A stretch of DNA of 64,000 bases from Paludibacteraceae bacterium. Lineage in GTDB: Bacteria > Bacteroidota > Bacteroidia > Bacteroidales > Paludibacteraceae. The notes under the pieces are model-generated. The model made no database searches, was not told where the DNA came from, and worked only from the letters and a program-made list of their open reading frames with translations. How positions within the stretch are numbered: the first letter of the stretch is position 1; the number at the start of each line of letters is the position of its first letter. This document shows, in pieces, positions 21,001-28,016 of this stretch. The translations under genes were made by a program, and so were the position numbers. The DNA lies in NCBI GenBank assembly GCA_017480285.1, contig JAFVAX010000100.1, positions 21,143 through 85,142 of the forward strand, written 5' to 3'.

Positions 21001-21726
21001 ATAGCAAGAAGACAAGCCGAAAAAACCGAATCGCCCACCCGTGTATGTCTGACACTGACTAACGAAGGTAATGAGACAGACGAGACCTCGCTTATGATAG
21101 CCGAACGCTTCAACGATACTTACGAAGTTGGAGCCGACCTGCTCAAGTGGCGTGGCACTTACTACAATTATGCACAGATAACCACCAAGCCCGTCCTTGC
21201 CTCACGCAACAATGATGCTGAACTCGCCTTCAATGCACTCGCACCCGAGAGTGCCGAAAACGGAGTACCGCTTAACTTCTTTGCCGCTAAAGAAGGAAAC
21301 TACACCTTCCGACTCTCAGGCAGAACCGACATCACCGAACTCGAGACAGTCTATCTCTACGACAGTCGAGAAAAGACAACTACCGATCTGCTTTTGCAAG
21401 ACTATACTTTCCAAACCGCTCGCACCGACGATAAATCGCGGTTCATAATATATGCCAAAGTCAAGCCCAAACCGCTTGTGCCTACCGATTTAGACGACTC
21501 ATCCGCAGGCGTGTTGCTGACAACTGTTGATAAGACATTGATTCTTGCAGGTCTGCCACAAGATGCTACCATCTATGTCTATTCTACCGAAGGAAAACTT
21601 GTTTCGACTGCAAAGACAGAATCAGCAGGCTCAATGCTTCGATTCTGCTTGCCTCAGACAGGGGTATATAATGTAAGAGTCGTAACTCCTGCAAATGCTG
21701 AGACTTATCGTACAATCATTAAATGA
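12013..21726 (+). CDS. giant modular secreted surface protein (3237 aa) with InlB-type repeats
   Basis: A signal peptide (about 1-27, ending AYA) is followed by many repeated beta domains. InlB/Listeria-Bacteroides-type modules (pattern ITFxxNGG...FxGWxxx...LYAVY) occur near residues 268-352, 633-726, 726-813, 1558-1718 and 1975-2050. A module of about 145-160 residues starting like YxLVTDASTLxAGDxV and ending in a LPQLYRK-like stretch occurs five times, near 813, 1062, 1400, 1719 and 2056. A chitobiase C-terminal-like domain (ATIYYTTDGTEPTSSS) lies near 974-1058, a Big_2-like domain near 2213-2306 and a lamin-tail-like region near 2333-2550. The last 80 residues (DATIYVYSTEGKLVSTAK to YRTIIK) look like a type IX sorting domain. 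It is probably cell-surface or secreted and adhesive. No catalytic motif was seen. Confidence 0.85.
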   Translation: MKLSRFVSCFIISFLCANLLWLSAYADSYTLTAATNTGDGSGITACTTLPSAVFSTGSDYVSAISEATKAYYNGGSGIKLGTSSVVGTLSLNLSSSGQVFIDNIVVSAKRYSASKAVTLSISSTDGSASLGSSSALSLTADFADYTYTPTSTDSKTTIISFESSKYCWIESITVNYTPEAPSGCTNTVTITKGAETNGTFTISDTEVCGDGDGATITVTPTPDAGYAVSAVTTTTSGMVTPPTPTTSDYTVSGITANTTINVSFTALPTHTISFDTGGGSTVSSITAYEGEEVDLTAITTPTTSSICNYRSFYGWSETPVALNTTTTPTVLTSYTMGTADKTLYAVYKKAVPTGNTQTDHVTSTEISTISGTSYTDNRSFNSSEGLTWGGFFAIGTYNTSYKSLQINKNQLGYHIATAIYNGIITEIEITAYKTSAQSRTILLLDNTNNKQPTEGTHGTFELGADIAANVQTTQSFSFSTNQPSQLFIYSLNAVYVSSIIVTYDEASFTYSSDPDCSATAVGYRMSYNGTTLEFTQKDATSIWETPMQTLTATGLAADYYVGLANAVPVGQTGDITAYSGTVTETLQDNMQYRTGYAETYETLTAASVGWKGVFRIDTNSSADNYNCYFVPYLQVSFNKNGGSGSNISPIPATPVAVDASSAGLNITLPTCTFTPPAGKKFLEWNTQADGDGAPYAEGSTYPNLTMGSVTPTTQVLYAIWTDASIYTVTLHTVSAEATGVTDGQTLTQETEGEAVILPVPQISCGRYNFAGWATAQVTASTGTRPTLYNGTYTPTANIDLYAVYRKPVTTSHYQLVTDASTLSAGDVVLLANAANSAVSSTFNSTYLNKESATFSQDLSTITATVATGLMLDGEEGAWKLISSSGQLFTNTSNNLNLTGTGTGTYAITINASNNEATIAPTGMSGSRFLYNKSSTRFKPYASTTVVSASMLMPQLYRSNATYSYISDPACLETCQTPVFTPVAGEYTETQSVTITCATGGATIYYTTDGTEPTSSSTPYTTAIEVSATTTIKAIAVKAGLENSDVATATYTISVPDPTITEFNLVEDLSELEVGKHIVIMAVASDIYYALSTTQNSNNRAAVTEGFTMSNSNKTVTLGATNDVQIIELTDEGEGLLGFYTGSGYLYAANSGSNQLKTQAANDDNGKWKITLTEGVFSVVAQGTNTRNQLKFNNGSPKLFSCYSGGQTDVLIYIEPDNCTAPATALGVEATPANITTITSTTLNTTGGNGGAVTYTIISDNAANANLSGTTFTATVPGVYTIQALQPKNNGECKQTATTNITVSCDVKWSINGTISKTSTISQSMLLATDFPTTPADDFMSDCANKFMGWTNQNLGLEPSDEPALLFSSATDAPQITDESGAGYVTFYAVFATLDMGEGSYRLVTDASTLQAGDKLVFASTDNEATAGDISSSIMTAVTSEFSENGKTITTLGRGTIEFTLGGAEGAWTLTSDNGFLSATAVKKLAWDSETDTWDISITDGDATISSTNSDFGKFLYNVGNPRFTTYTSTPTSSMVLPQLYRKEAGASNFITECDPTKATISYVLKGGEMGAGCITKLIIDKGDSHTVCSAEPTYEGRVFTGWLCSDGNTYQAGDVIADIQQNLKLTAQWVYRITYSVNGATDIEPTVDINPGDALILPTPTQPAECDGWDFLGWTTTPISGTVQSVASLYESGTEVVPTATRTLYAVYGYGMGGDIGKYTLVKDAESLTEGSQVVIVALDYNYALSTDQNANNRSYVEITKEDETVSWENNAAVCEFIVEKGTSQATWAFYDGSLDGYIYAASASSNYLRTETDLSDNSSFGITINAETGEAFMQAQGENTRDVIQYNNSNHLFSCYAADNAMSPVAIYQKSGQFNYATTCYTLTLHTITIAELHNGTAVVAKNDVIEGSGTKLTINPSEGYAIGNITITPADGCTLSGTDGNRLLTNVTKDIEIDVTFTKLPTYSITFHNLNTGEEQTENQTISTSKITLPKASVSPACLSDGWEFAGWMEGSAQTEETTTAPVLRPAGQEILPTDDMDLYAVFKLKTGGSSTATRVTATSGLVEGRKYIIGSKDNSVTAGTLSDTYLKPIESTFGSTNITAVAEGTVEFTLGVKDGHYALLVGTDSLGTDGAKRLTIGDEFATNLWDITFDGGNAAITSLTESYGAIYYNASAPRFTTYTKSGQKPVQIYNSPNLSVKYKSDPACVTCEEATYSFERVSIKKVPTAEPFTNTFTSTNQMPMRWSSDNAAVATVDAESGEITIVGQGSCVITVKQAKDNTNQLCALEATFPLVVKEPTIDVVEVSPNTIVLEHDYDGDVQISLWEQETTIVGSVADKVFFSKYFEAASNMKLFAIYNGTDHDIDMTELRVRATGKSKKWSERQGDFGYVELASISRLRKDFGEAMLLPPGTELIFWSNNFGEGNAQTYNAYLRECVSMEINGVNYDYDDMESGAVPNWYCLGDPQVYNRKDADGNNQFVFNGDDALILEEKDVDGNWQIIDLFGAGTAEGTNTDAVEQIKDKYTINGTEQPLNDNPGGWHCLHPDSIVPFSTNRYMLFRNKDVLSGLNAVAHNTDDFVTLCTEWSGHPVGGSAGSGAENYCYSGTMFSELGQMDYAKFYTDLKIIDLPAEKFKKDPITGTVTVTIDDLTDRACSYMQIKVKNGDNELAKNDYKVPIIVTGSDVTTQDAVFTDLGRTTCKTCDVVVYKNAKLTKSETGDINRFRDLEVYPNGEFVLPSGRSLTVNTLTMRAKDDTVSSAVLDGNLTRTATLLYHDKRITNSRWYWLTLPYRCNIKDVTFDNGDPAVLGADWALQYYDGEVRSATQQTGWSYFTGTTIERGQGFIVAISGREGHKYSTLRFPMADYDETADPAVPVGNYGAGTDVRPNHKGWNLVGNPFFSKYNNMPDDGLILGKLAKDYDTESGRWYGKWTLSTDDGNVPYITIPQDAGYSEYIQQKISDFGTLPTFTSYFIQVGGDTPQDDLGVQFLNLDRKNAVIARRQAEKTESPTRVCLTLTNEGNETDETSLMIAERFNDTYEVGADLLKWRGTYYNYAQITTKPVLASRNNDAELAFNALAPESAENGVPLNFFAAKEGNYTFRLSGRTDITELETVYLYDSREKTTTDLLLQDYTFQTARTDDKSRFIIYAKVKPKPLVPTDLDDSSAGVLLTTVDKTLILAGLPQDATIYVYSTEGKLVSTAKTESAGSMLRFCLPQTGVYNVRVVTPANAETYRTIIK

Positions 21727-22334
21727 CAAAGAATATGAAAAGACTACTTATAACGACATTTATGATTGTATTGACTGCTGCCTTTTCAGCGAGTGCATCG
21801 ACATATCGCGCCGGAGCACCTGCCAAAATAGGTCCCCGCTCAACCTCTGTTATGCTTGAATACCAAAAGGATGTGCCAATTCCAAAGTCGCCGACGCTCA
21901 ACAATAGGCACGCCTCCGTTAGTGCATCCAAAGCATTGCAGTTATACAGTACATCCAAAAGAGATTTCCACTCGTATGGAAACTATGGAACTGACGGTTC
22001 GGGTGTAAGGTTGGCCGACCACTCATACCAACACATCCGTTCCTCACAGCCTGTGTATAACTTCACTTCTACTTCGCTTGCTTTTACAAAAGGGAAATTG
22101 CATACTAACGGGCATTTTAGTCACGGTGCAGAAACTGTTGCCTCACCCGCTGTCAGGAAAAACTCACCTTTCCCGCAAAACCCTCTTGACCCTTTTATGG
22201 ACCCTGTAGGCGAATTGCCAATACTGCTATTGCTCTTGTTTGCAACGGCTTATGTGGCTTTTAGAAGTTATAAAAAAAAATATCGTTTGTATTTTCGTAA
22301 AATTTTTCGTACATTTGCAACTCAAAAATTATAA
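21723..22334 (+). CDS. hypothetical protein with signal peptide and C-terminal membrane helix
   Basis: The ATG at 21723 overlaps the stop of the giant gene (ATGA), so the two are translationally coupled. A second start at 21735 (MKRLLITTFMIVLTAAFSASA) is also possible and begins the signal peptide directly. The middle is rich in Ser, His and Tyr with no known domain. Near the end, GELPILLLLLFATAYVAFRSYKKKYR is a transmembrane helix followed by a basic tail. I do not recognise the family. The coupling suggests it anchors, assists or accompanies the giant protein. Confidence 0.75.
   Translation: MTKNMKRLLITTFMIVLTAAFSASASTYRAGAPAKIGPRSTSVMLEYQKDVPIPKSPTLNNRHASVSASKALQLYSTSKRDFHSYGNYGTDGSGVRLADHSYQHIRSSQPVYNFTSTSLAFTKGKLHTNGHFSHGAETVASPAVRKNSPFPQNPLDPFMDPVGELPILLLLLFATAYVAFRSYKKKYRLYFRKIFRTFATQKL
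22286..22317 (+). promoter_or_regulatory. promoter of the PotD-like gene
   Basis: TTTG at 22286-22289 and TACATTTG at 22310-22317 are 20 bp apart and match the Bacteroidetes sigma-A consensus. They lie inside the last codons of the preceding gene, 55 bp before the ATG at 22372, so the PotD-like gene has its own promoter. Confidence 0.65.
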
Positions 22335-22371
22335 TTAACTTAAATTTCAACTATCTAACAAACATTAAGAG

Positions 22372-23664
22372 ATGAAAAAAACACTTTTTGCGGTTTGTTT
22401 CGCATTGCTGACAGTTTTAGGCTTCGCAGCCGATCGTCAGCACACCCTTAAAATCTACAACTGGGCCGACTACATCGAGCCTAAGGTTCTCAACGATTTT
22501 AAGGTATGGTACAAAAATCTGACAGGTGAAGAGATTGAGATTATCTACAACACCTTCGACATCAACGAGTCGATGCTTACGCAGATTGAAATAGGTAAAG
22601 AGGACTACGACCTTATCTGTCCGTCGGAATATATCATCGAGCGTATGCTCAAGAAAAATCTCCTGCAACCTATTCAGCGAAACCTTGTGCCTGACACACT
22701 GCAGTATTTCGACAATGTAGCACCATTCGTTGTTGATAAGTTCCAACAGATGAGTAGCGACAAAGTCGTTTCCGACTTCACTGTCGGTTATATGTGGGGA
22801 ACAACAGGTTTCCTCTACAACCCGCAATTTGTAAAAGAAGAAGAACTTGACTCTTGGGGTGCCATACTCAATCCCCGTTTCAAAGACCGTATCTTTATGA
22901 AAGATGCTTTCCGAGATGTCTATTCCGTCATCGTTCTTTATGCTTACTACAACGATATCCTCTCGCAAGATGTTACACGCGACGAACTTGTGCAAAATCT
23001 TACACAAGAGCGTATCGACTCTGTTGAACGCATACTTATCAATGCCAAAGACCAGATAGCAGGCTGGGAAGTGGACTTCGGAAAAGAGGAAATGGTAAAA
23101 GGTAAAACTTGGATGAACCTATCTTGGTCTGGCGACGCTCAATGGGCTATCAACGAAGCAGCCGAAAGCGGACTTGAACTCAAATATACCGTTCCAAAAG
23201 AAGGTACCAATGTATGGTTCGACGGTTGGTGCATTCCTGTATATGCCAAAAATGTGAAGGCCGCTACATTCTTTATTGACTTCATGTGCCGCCCGGACAT
23301 AGCCCTTCGGAACATGGACGAGATTGGTTATGTGTCGGTTATCGGTACTCCTGAGATACTTGAGGCTATCGAAGACTCTACCGAATGGCCCGAACCATTA
23401 GACCTTACCTACTTCTTTGGTGAAGACGCAACCGCCATTCATGCCAACCCTGTTCTGTATGCCGACAAGAGTGTCGTTGACCGTGCAGCACTTATGCATG
23501 ATGCAGCCGAGCAGACCGAAGCCATGCTTAAGATGTGGTCGCATGTCAAAGGAGATAACCTCTCAGTCGGTATAGTGGCCTTCTTCGCTCTGTTGGTAGT
23601 AGTGCTTATAGGATTTATTGTAGTGCGCTCTATCAACAACCGTAAACGCACAAGAAGAAGATAA
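22372..23664 (+). CDS. PotD-like spermidine/putrescine-binding protein with C-terminal anchor
   Basis: This 430-residue periplasmic binding protein has a signal peptide (about 1-19), then the typical start of polyamine-binding proteins (LKIYNWADYIEP, about 25-36). GYMWGTTGFLYNP and WVDFGKEEM/WSGDAQWAINEA-like regions follow, as in PotD/PotF. The family is usually about 350 residues and soluble or a lipoprotein. Here there is no lipobox. Instead a transmembrane helix (LSVGIVAFFALLVVVLIGFIVV, about 398-420) and a basic tail, NNRKRTRRR, end the protein. No potABC genes are adjacent, so its partner permease must lie elsewhere or its role differs. Confidence 0.85.
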   Translation: MKKTLFAVCFALLTVLGFAADRQHTLKIYNWADYIEPKVLNDFKVWYKNLTGEEIEIIYNTFDINESMLTQIEIGKEDYDLICPSEYIIERMLKKNLLQPIQRNLVPDTLQYFDNVAPFVVDKFQQMSSDKVVSDFTVGYMWGTTGFLYNPQFVKEEELDSWGAILNPRFKDRIFMKDAFRDVYSVIVLYAYYNDILSQDVTRDELVQNLTQERIDSVERILINAKDQIAGWEVDFGKEEMVKGKTWMNLSWSGDAQWAINEAAESGLELKYTVPKEGTNVWFDGWCIPVYAKNVKAATFFIDFMCRPDIALRNMDEIGYVSVIGTPEILEAIEDSTEWPEPLDLTYFFGEDATAIHANPVLYADKSVVDRAALMHDAAEQTEAMLKMWSHVKGDNLSVGIVAFFALLVVVLIGFIVVRSINNRKRTRRR

Positions 23665-23730
23665 ATACAAGAAGAGTAGTTTATTAGACAGTCATTTATT
23701 GTCTAACTTTCACTTTGAGAAATTTACTAT

Positions 23731-24705
23731 CTAACCTTCATTTTGAGTAATAAGCGTGGCAATCTCATCCATAAGCGCAAAGAGATTGTCGCGCTTTTCT
23801 TCTCTCAAGAGTTGTATTCGCATAGGTTTGAAATTGGCAATACCCTTGAAAACAGGCGATGCTGCAAAATGACTACGCGAATGAACAATACCTTTCCTTT
23901 CGTCTTGTAGCCATTCAATGCTGTTATCTACATGCTCTTTCAGTATGTCAATCTGTTCCTTAACCGGCATCGCAGGCATCTTCTCACCAGTCTCAAGAAA
24001 GTATTTTATTTCACGGAATATCCAAGGTCTGCCAAAAGTGGCTCTGCCTATCATTATGGCATCAACGCCGTATGTATCAAAGGCAGTGCGCGCATCCTCA
24101 GGAGCGGTTATATCGCCATTGCCGTTTATTGGTATATGTATCAGCGGATTATGTTTTATCTTGCCTATCTCTGTCCAGTCTGCCTCCCCTTTGTACATCT
24201 GACACCTTGTGCGCCCGTGTATGCTTATCTCCCTAACGCCCAAGTCCTGTAGCCTCAATGCCAAATCGCCGATAATAATATTCTGTTCGTCCCAGCCTAA
24301 ACGCGTCTTCACCGTTACGGGCGTTCTGACGGCCTTGACAACAGCCTCTGTAATCTGCAGAAGTCGTGGAATATCTTTCAGCAAACCGGCACCGGCACCC
24401 TTGCCTGCCACTTTCTTTACAGGACAACCGAAATTCAAATCAATGAAATCAGGCTCTGCCTCCTCCGCAATACGAGCCGCCCAAGCCATCGTCTCAGGGT
24501 CTTTGCCGTACAACTGTATAGCCACAGGACGCTCCTTCTCCGATATGGTCAGTTTCTGCATCGTACGATTAACACTGCGTACAAGAGCATCACAATTGAT
24601 AAACTCCGTATAAACACGGTCGGCACCAAAACGCTTGCAGAGCAGTCTGAAAGCAGGATCGGTTACATCCTCCATCGGAGCAAGATATAGCGGATAAGGT
24701 CTCAT
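23731..24705 (-). CDS. dusB: tRNA-dihydrouridine synthase
   Basis: This 324-residue FMN enzyme reduces uridine to dihydrouridine in tRNA. The N-terminus YLAPMEDVTDPAFRLLCKRFGADRVYTEF and the catalytic-cysteine motif NFGCPVKKVAGKGAGAGLL (C94) are typical of the Dus TIM barrel. PINGNGDITAPEDA and MIGRATFGRPWIF complete the flavin site. The pattern is closest to DusB. It is the last gene of a long minus-strand set, starting 12 bp after the 7TM-HD stop, so the two are probably co-transcribed. Confidence 0.93.
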   Translation of the reverse strand: MRPYPLYLAPMEDVTDPAFRLLCKRFGADRVYTEFINCDALVRSVNRTMQKLTISEKERPVAIQLYGKDPETMAWAARIAEEAEPDFIDLNFGCPVKKVAGKGAGAGLLKDIPRLLQITEAVVKAVRTPVTVKTRLGWDEQNIIIGDLALRLQDLGVREISIHGRTRCQMYKGEADWTEIGKIKHNPLIHIPINGNGDITAPEDARTAFDTYGVDAIMIGRATFGRPWIFREIKYFLETGEKMPAMPVKEQIDILKEHVDNSIEWLQDERKGIVHSRSHFAASPVFKGIANFKPMRIQLLREEKRDNLFALMDEIATLITQNEG

Positions 24706-24717
24706 TCGGTGGTGTTT

Positions 24718-26733
24718 TTATTCGGTCTTTCTTTCAGGGTAAGAAATGCGGTGGTGATTCATACTAAGTATCTTTTCCTTGAACACCTGACGAATTTCTT
24801 CTATATCTTTGAAACTGAGCGATGTGTGCTTCAACTGACCGCTTGCTATCTGTGCGTTAATCATCTGATCAACAGCACTTGAGATGCTCTCTTCGGTGAA
24901 CTCTTGCAGACTTCTTGTACGCGCTTCCACACCATCGGCAAGCATCAGTATGGCAGTCTCTTTGCTGTCAGGCATCGGACCAGGGTAGGTGAATGGCGTC
25001 TCATCTATATCTTCACCCGGATGCTCGTTGCAATAACTGTTGAAGAAATACAGTGCCTTGCCCGTACCATGATGAGTCTCAATGAAATGTATTATCGTTT
25101 CAGGTATCTTGTTCTTTTTTGCTATCCTCACACCCTCAGCCACATGGCCTATAACTATTTGTGCGGCATCTACATACGACAGTTTCGACAACGGGTTATC
25201 ACCAAACTGATTTTCAGTAAAACAATGTGCATTCACCATCTTACCTATGTCGTGATACAAACCACCTGTCCTGACTAACAGCGCATTTGCACCAATCTTT
25301 TTTGCCGCCTCCGCAGCGAGCGTACTGACCTGTAGCGAGTGCTGGAAAGTGCCAGGGGCTTTCTCTGCAAACTGAAGCATAAGGTTACTGCTAACATTCG
25401 TTAGTTCAACAAGCGTGATGGCAGATGTGAGTCCGAACAGTCGTTCAATTATGTAGATAAGACCGTAAGAGAACACTACTAACAACGCATTTATGGCAAA
25501 ACATACATATACATGCCAGTCAAGCATCTCCCATGTGCCTTCCTCTGCAAGCGTTATGGCACTATAGGCTACTGCATACGACAAGAGTATAAGCAATGCT
25601 GTGTTGATAATTTGCGAGCGTTGAGTCAAATCGTGAAGCGACGATATTGCCACATAGCCTACAATGATATGAACAAACAGAAACTCAAATGGTTGCGGCA
25701 CAACGATGGCTGACAGTAGTATCGTTGACAAGTATGTTATAAAGGCTGTCCGCGGGTCGTAGAAGACACATATAATCAATGCAACCCAAGCAAAAGGCAC
25801 TATATACACGCTTACCGGTGTGAAGCGGACAATGCAGGCGCAAATGACTATTATGATAATCATCATAGCCCACAACAGCGACAATGCCCTTAGATCACCC
25901 GACAGTTTTTTCCTGAACACAAACAAGTACAGCCACATAAGACACAGCACTATCACAATCATACCCGCCTCGCCTAACAATGTCCATATCGACAAGCGTT
26001 GAGTCTGCATATCTTGCTCTGTCGAAAGTTTCAGAGAATAAAGTATTTGGTATGTCTCAGGCGTTACTATATCACCCCTGTTTACAATACCCTGACCTTG
26101 TTGCACAATGCCCTGTGTCAGACTTATTTGCGAGAGCAACGACTCTTTCACACGGTTCGAAGTGAGAGTATCTAACAGCACATTCGGCTCAAGATAGCGG
26201 TTTACATTTAGTTGAGCAAGAGTATTGCCAACCGGCGCATTTTCAAACAGATAGGTATATGCCGTTTTGGGAGTGAAGAACTCATCAACAGCGTGAATAC
26301 TTACCGTATGTGCCGAATCAACCACATGTACATAGTCATATCCGCTGTTTGTAAGTATGTTTTCATCGTCTGCCGTTATGATACCGTTTTGAAAGATATG
26401 CGGTAGTTCGCGTTTAAGATACTGCTGGGTCTGCGGGTCGTATGTAGAGCCAATCAATTGAGACATACGACTTTCCGCTATCTCAGCATCGTAATAATAA
26501 TACGGGCGGTAGTCTTTCAACACCTCCTCACGCTCTTTTGTCAACTGATCTTCGGTCTTATAGATAGGAAAATCTTTGTCGGCAGTCAAAAGTTCATAGT
26601 TCCAAGGTTTGCCCACGCTGAAACGGTATTTGAAACCATTGACCTTATGTGGAAAAAGTTCCAAACAAATCAAAACAGTAAGCAGTGCTATTGCTGTTTT
26701 TACTGTGTAAATAAGCCAAGCCGGTTTTTTCAT
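24718..26733 (-). CDS. 7TM-HD family phosphohydrolase (PgpH-like)
   Basis: This 671-residue membrane protein has an N-terminal helix (about 7-25), an extracytoplasmic domain to about residue 240 and seven closely spaced helices (about 250-440). A cytoplasmic HD domain then follows with the metal-binding GGLYHDIGKM motif and later IIHFIETHHGTGK and ILMLADGVEARTRS. This is the architecture of PgpH-type c-di-AMP phosphodiesterases. By family, it would degrade c-di-AMP at the inner membrane. No c-di-AMP cyclase is in the window. Confidence 0.92.
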   Translation of the reverse strand: MKKPAWLIYTVKTAIALLTVLICLELFPHKVNGFKYRFSVGKPWNYELLTADKDFPIYKTEDQLTKEREEVLKDYRPYYYYDAEIAESRMSQLIGSTYDPQTQQYLKRELPHIFQNGIITADDENILTNSGYDYVHVVDSAHTVSIHAVDEFFTPKTAYTYLFENAPVGNTLAQLNVNRYLEPNVLLDTLTSNRVKESLLSQISLTQGIVQQGQGIVNRGDIVTPETYQILYSLKLSTEQDMQTQRLSIWTLLGEAGMIVIVLCLMWLYLFVFRKKLSGDLRALSLLWAMMIIIIVICACIVRFTPVSVYIVPFAWVALIICVFYDPRTAFITYLSTILLSAIVVPQPFEFLFVHIIVGYVAISSLHDLTQRSQIINTALLILLSYAVAYSAITLAEEGTWEMLDWHVYVCFAINALLVVFSYGLIYIIERLFGLTSAITLVELTNVSSNLMLQFAEKAPGTFQHSLQVSTLAAEAAKKIGANALLVRTGGLYHDIGKMVNAHCFTENQFGDNPLSKLSYVDAAQIVIGHVAEGVRIAKKNKIPETIIHFIETHHGTGKALYFFNSYCNEHPGEDIDETPFTYPGPMPDSKETAILMLADGVEARTRSLQEFTEESISSAVDQMINAQIASGQLKHTSLSFKDIEEIRQVFKEKILSMNHHRISYPERKTE

Positions 26734-26810
26734 AATATCATAATATTATATATCTATAATCCAACATCCATTATCCAACTTCCAACAGCGCAACGCTCCA
26801 ACTTCCAACC

Positions 26811-28016
26811 TCACTTCCCCCTCTTTTTCGCAAAAAAATCTTGAAGCAAATGCTTGCTTTCTTTTTCCAAAATTCCCGATGAAATCGAGCATTTTGGATG
26901 TAAGACATCGGGGGCAAACTGTGTGTAACCTTTCTTGTCGTCTTTAGCCCCATAAACCAATCGTCCTACCTGCGCCCAACCTATGGCAGTGGCACACATG
27001 GCACACGGCTCAAGCGTTACATACATTGTGCAGTCTGTCAGGTATTTTGTCCCTAATATCTTCGATGCCTCTTTAAGTGCTTGTATTTCAGCATGTACGG
27101 TAATATCAGTAAATGTTTGTGTCTGATTATGCGTGCTATTTAAGACTTTTCCGTCTTTGACCAACACACAGCCAACAGGTATCTCATCTTCTTCAAATGC
27201 TTTTTCTGCTTCATCAAGAGCTAAACGCATAAACTTTTCATCGTCTTCCTTTGGTAATGATTTGTTTGGAACAGCCTTAGCAAATACAGGTATATCTTCT
27301 GGGTGTTGCTCAAACCAATTACCTATCACCACCCAGTCTGCGCCTGACTTGAAAGCGTTTGTCATTGCCCTCACATTGCATATCCCGCCACCTGCAATAA
27401 GTGGCACACCGATGTTTTTCCTGACATCTCTTATTATTGGCAGTCCTACAGGCTTTTTAGCACCGCTACCGGCTTCCAAATATATCATCTGCTGACCTAA
27501 CAACTCGCTCGCAACCGCCGTTCTGACAATCAGTTCTCTATCGTCTTGACTAAGCGGCTCTGTCATCGATACTTTTTCTACCGACGACTCTTTTCCTCCG
27601 TCAATCAGTATATAACCCATAGGTATGGCTTCAAGATGTTTTTTCTTGATGGTCAGTGCAGCCTCTGTCTGTCTGCCAATCAGCATTTCTGCGTTTCTTG
27701 ACGACACAAGCGTCAGAAACAATATAGCATCCGCTTCCTCGCTTATTTGCATCGTACTGCCCGGGAATAGCAAAATCTTGCACCTTTCTTGCTCCTTGTA
27801 GTACTTTTCGCACTGTTCTTTCAGTGTCCTGACAAACTGATCTATTGATTTGTTGTAGCCGCTACCACCTACAAGCACATAGCGTATCCCGCCTTCTGCC
27901 AGCTTTTGTGCATAACGAGCCACACCGTTTATTTCGGTTTTTTCAGGGTCAAGCAATACCACTAACTGCTTTTTCTGTTGCCTTATATCTGCTTGTATGT
28001 TACTTAGTACGCCCAT
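26811..28016 (-). CDS. fusion of GGGP synthase (PcrB-like) and tRNA adenosine deaminase TadA
   Basis: One continuous 401-residue frame joins two normally separate enzymes. Residues 1-248 form a geranylgeranylglyceryl-phosphate synthase-like TIM barrel with LLDPEKT, YLEAGSGAKKPV, AGGGI and IGNWFE, of the bacterial/archaeal type that prenylates glycerol-1-phosphate. Residues 256-401 form a full TadA deaminase: DEIPVGCVLVKDG, the zinc/catalytic HAE (309-311) and PCAMC (337-341), and the usual C-terminus ILEKESKHLLQDFFAKKRGK. TadA makes inosine-34 in tRNA-Arg. A linker of only about eight residues joins them, with no stop or frameshift. The gene overlaps the phosphopantetheinyl transferase gene by 13 bp. 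No other tadA is visible here, so the deaminase half may be the essential copy. Confidence 0.93.
   Translation of the reverse strand: MGVLSNIQADIRQQKKQLVVLLDPEKTEINGVARYAQKLAEGGIRYVLVGGSGYNKSIDQFVRTLKEQCEKYYKEQERCKILLFPGSTMQISEEADAILFLTLVSSRNAEMLIGRQTEAALTIKKKHLEAIPMGYILIDGGKESSVEKVSMTEPLSQDDRELIVRTAVASELLGQQMIYLEAGSGAKKPVGLPIIRDVRKNIGVPLIAGGGICNVRAMTNAFKSGADWVVIGNWFEQHPEDIPVFAKAVPNKSLPKEDDEKFMRLALDEAEKAFEEDEIPVGCVLVKDGKVLNSTHNQTQTFTDITVHAEIQALKEASKILGTKYLTDCTMYVTLEPCAMCATAIGWAQVGRLVYGAKDDKKGYTQFAPDVLHPKCSISSGILEKESKHLLQDFFAKKRGK

Noticed and set aside
22417-23007. 196-residue minus-strand ORF opposite the PotD-like gene
   Set aside because: It lies entirely within a well-supported gene and has no recognisable domain.
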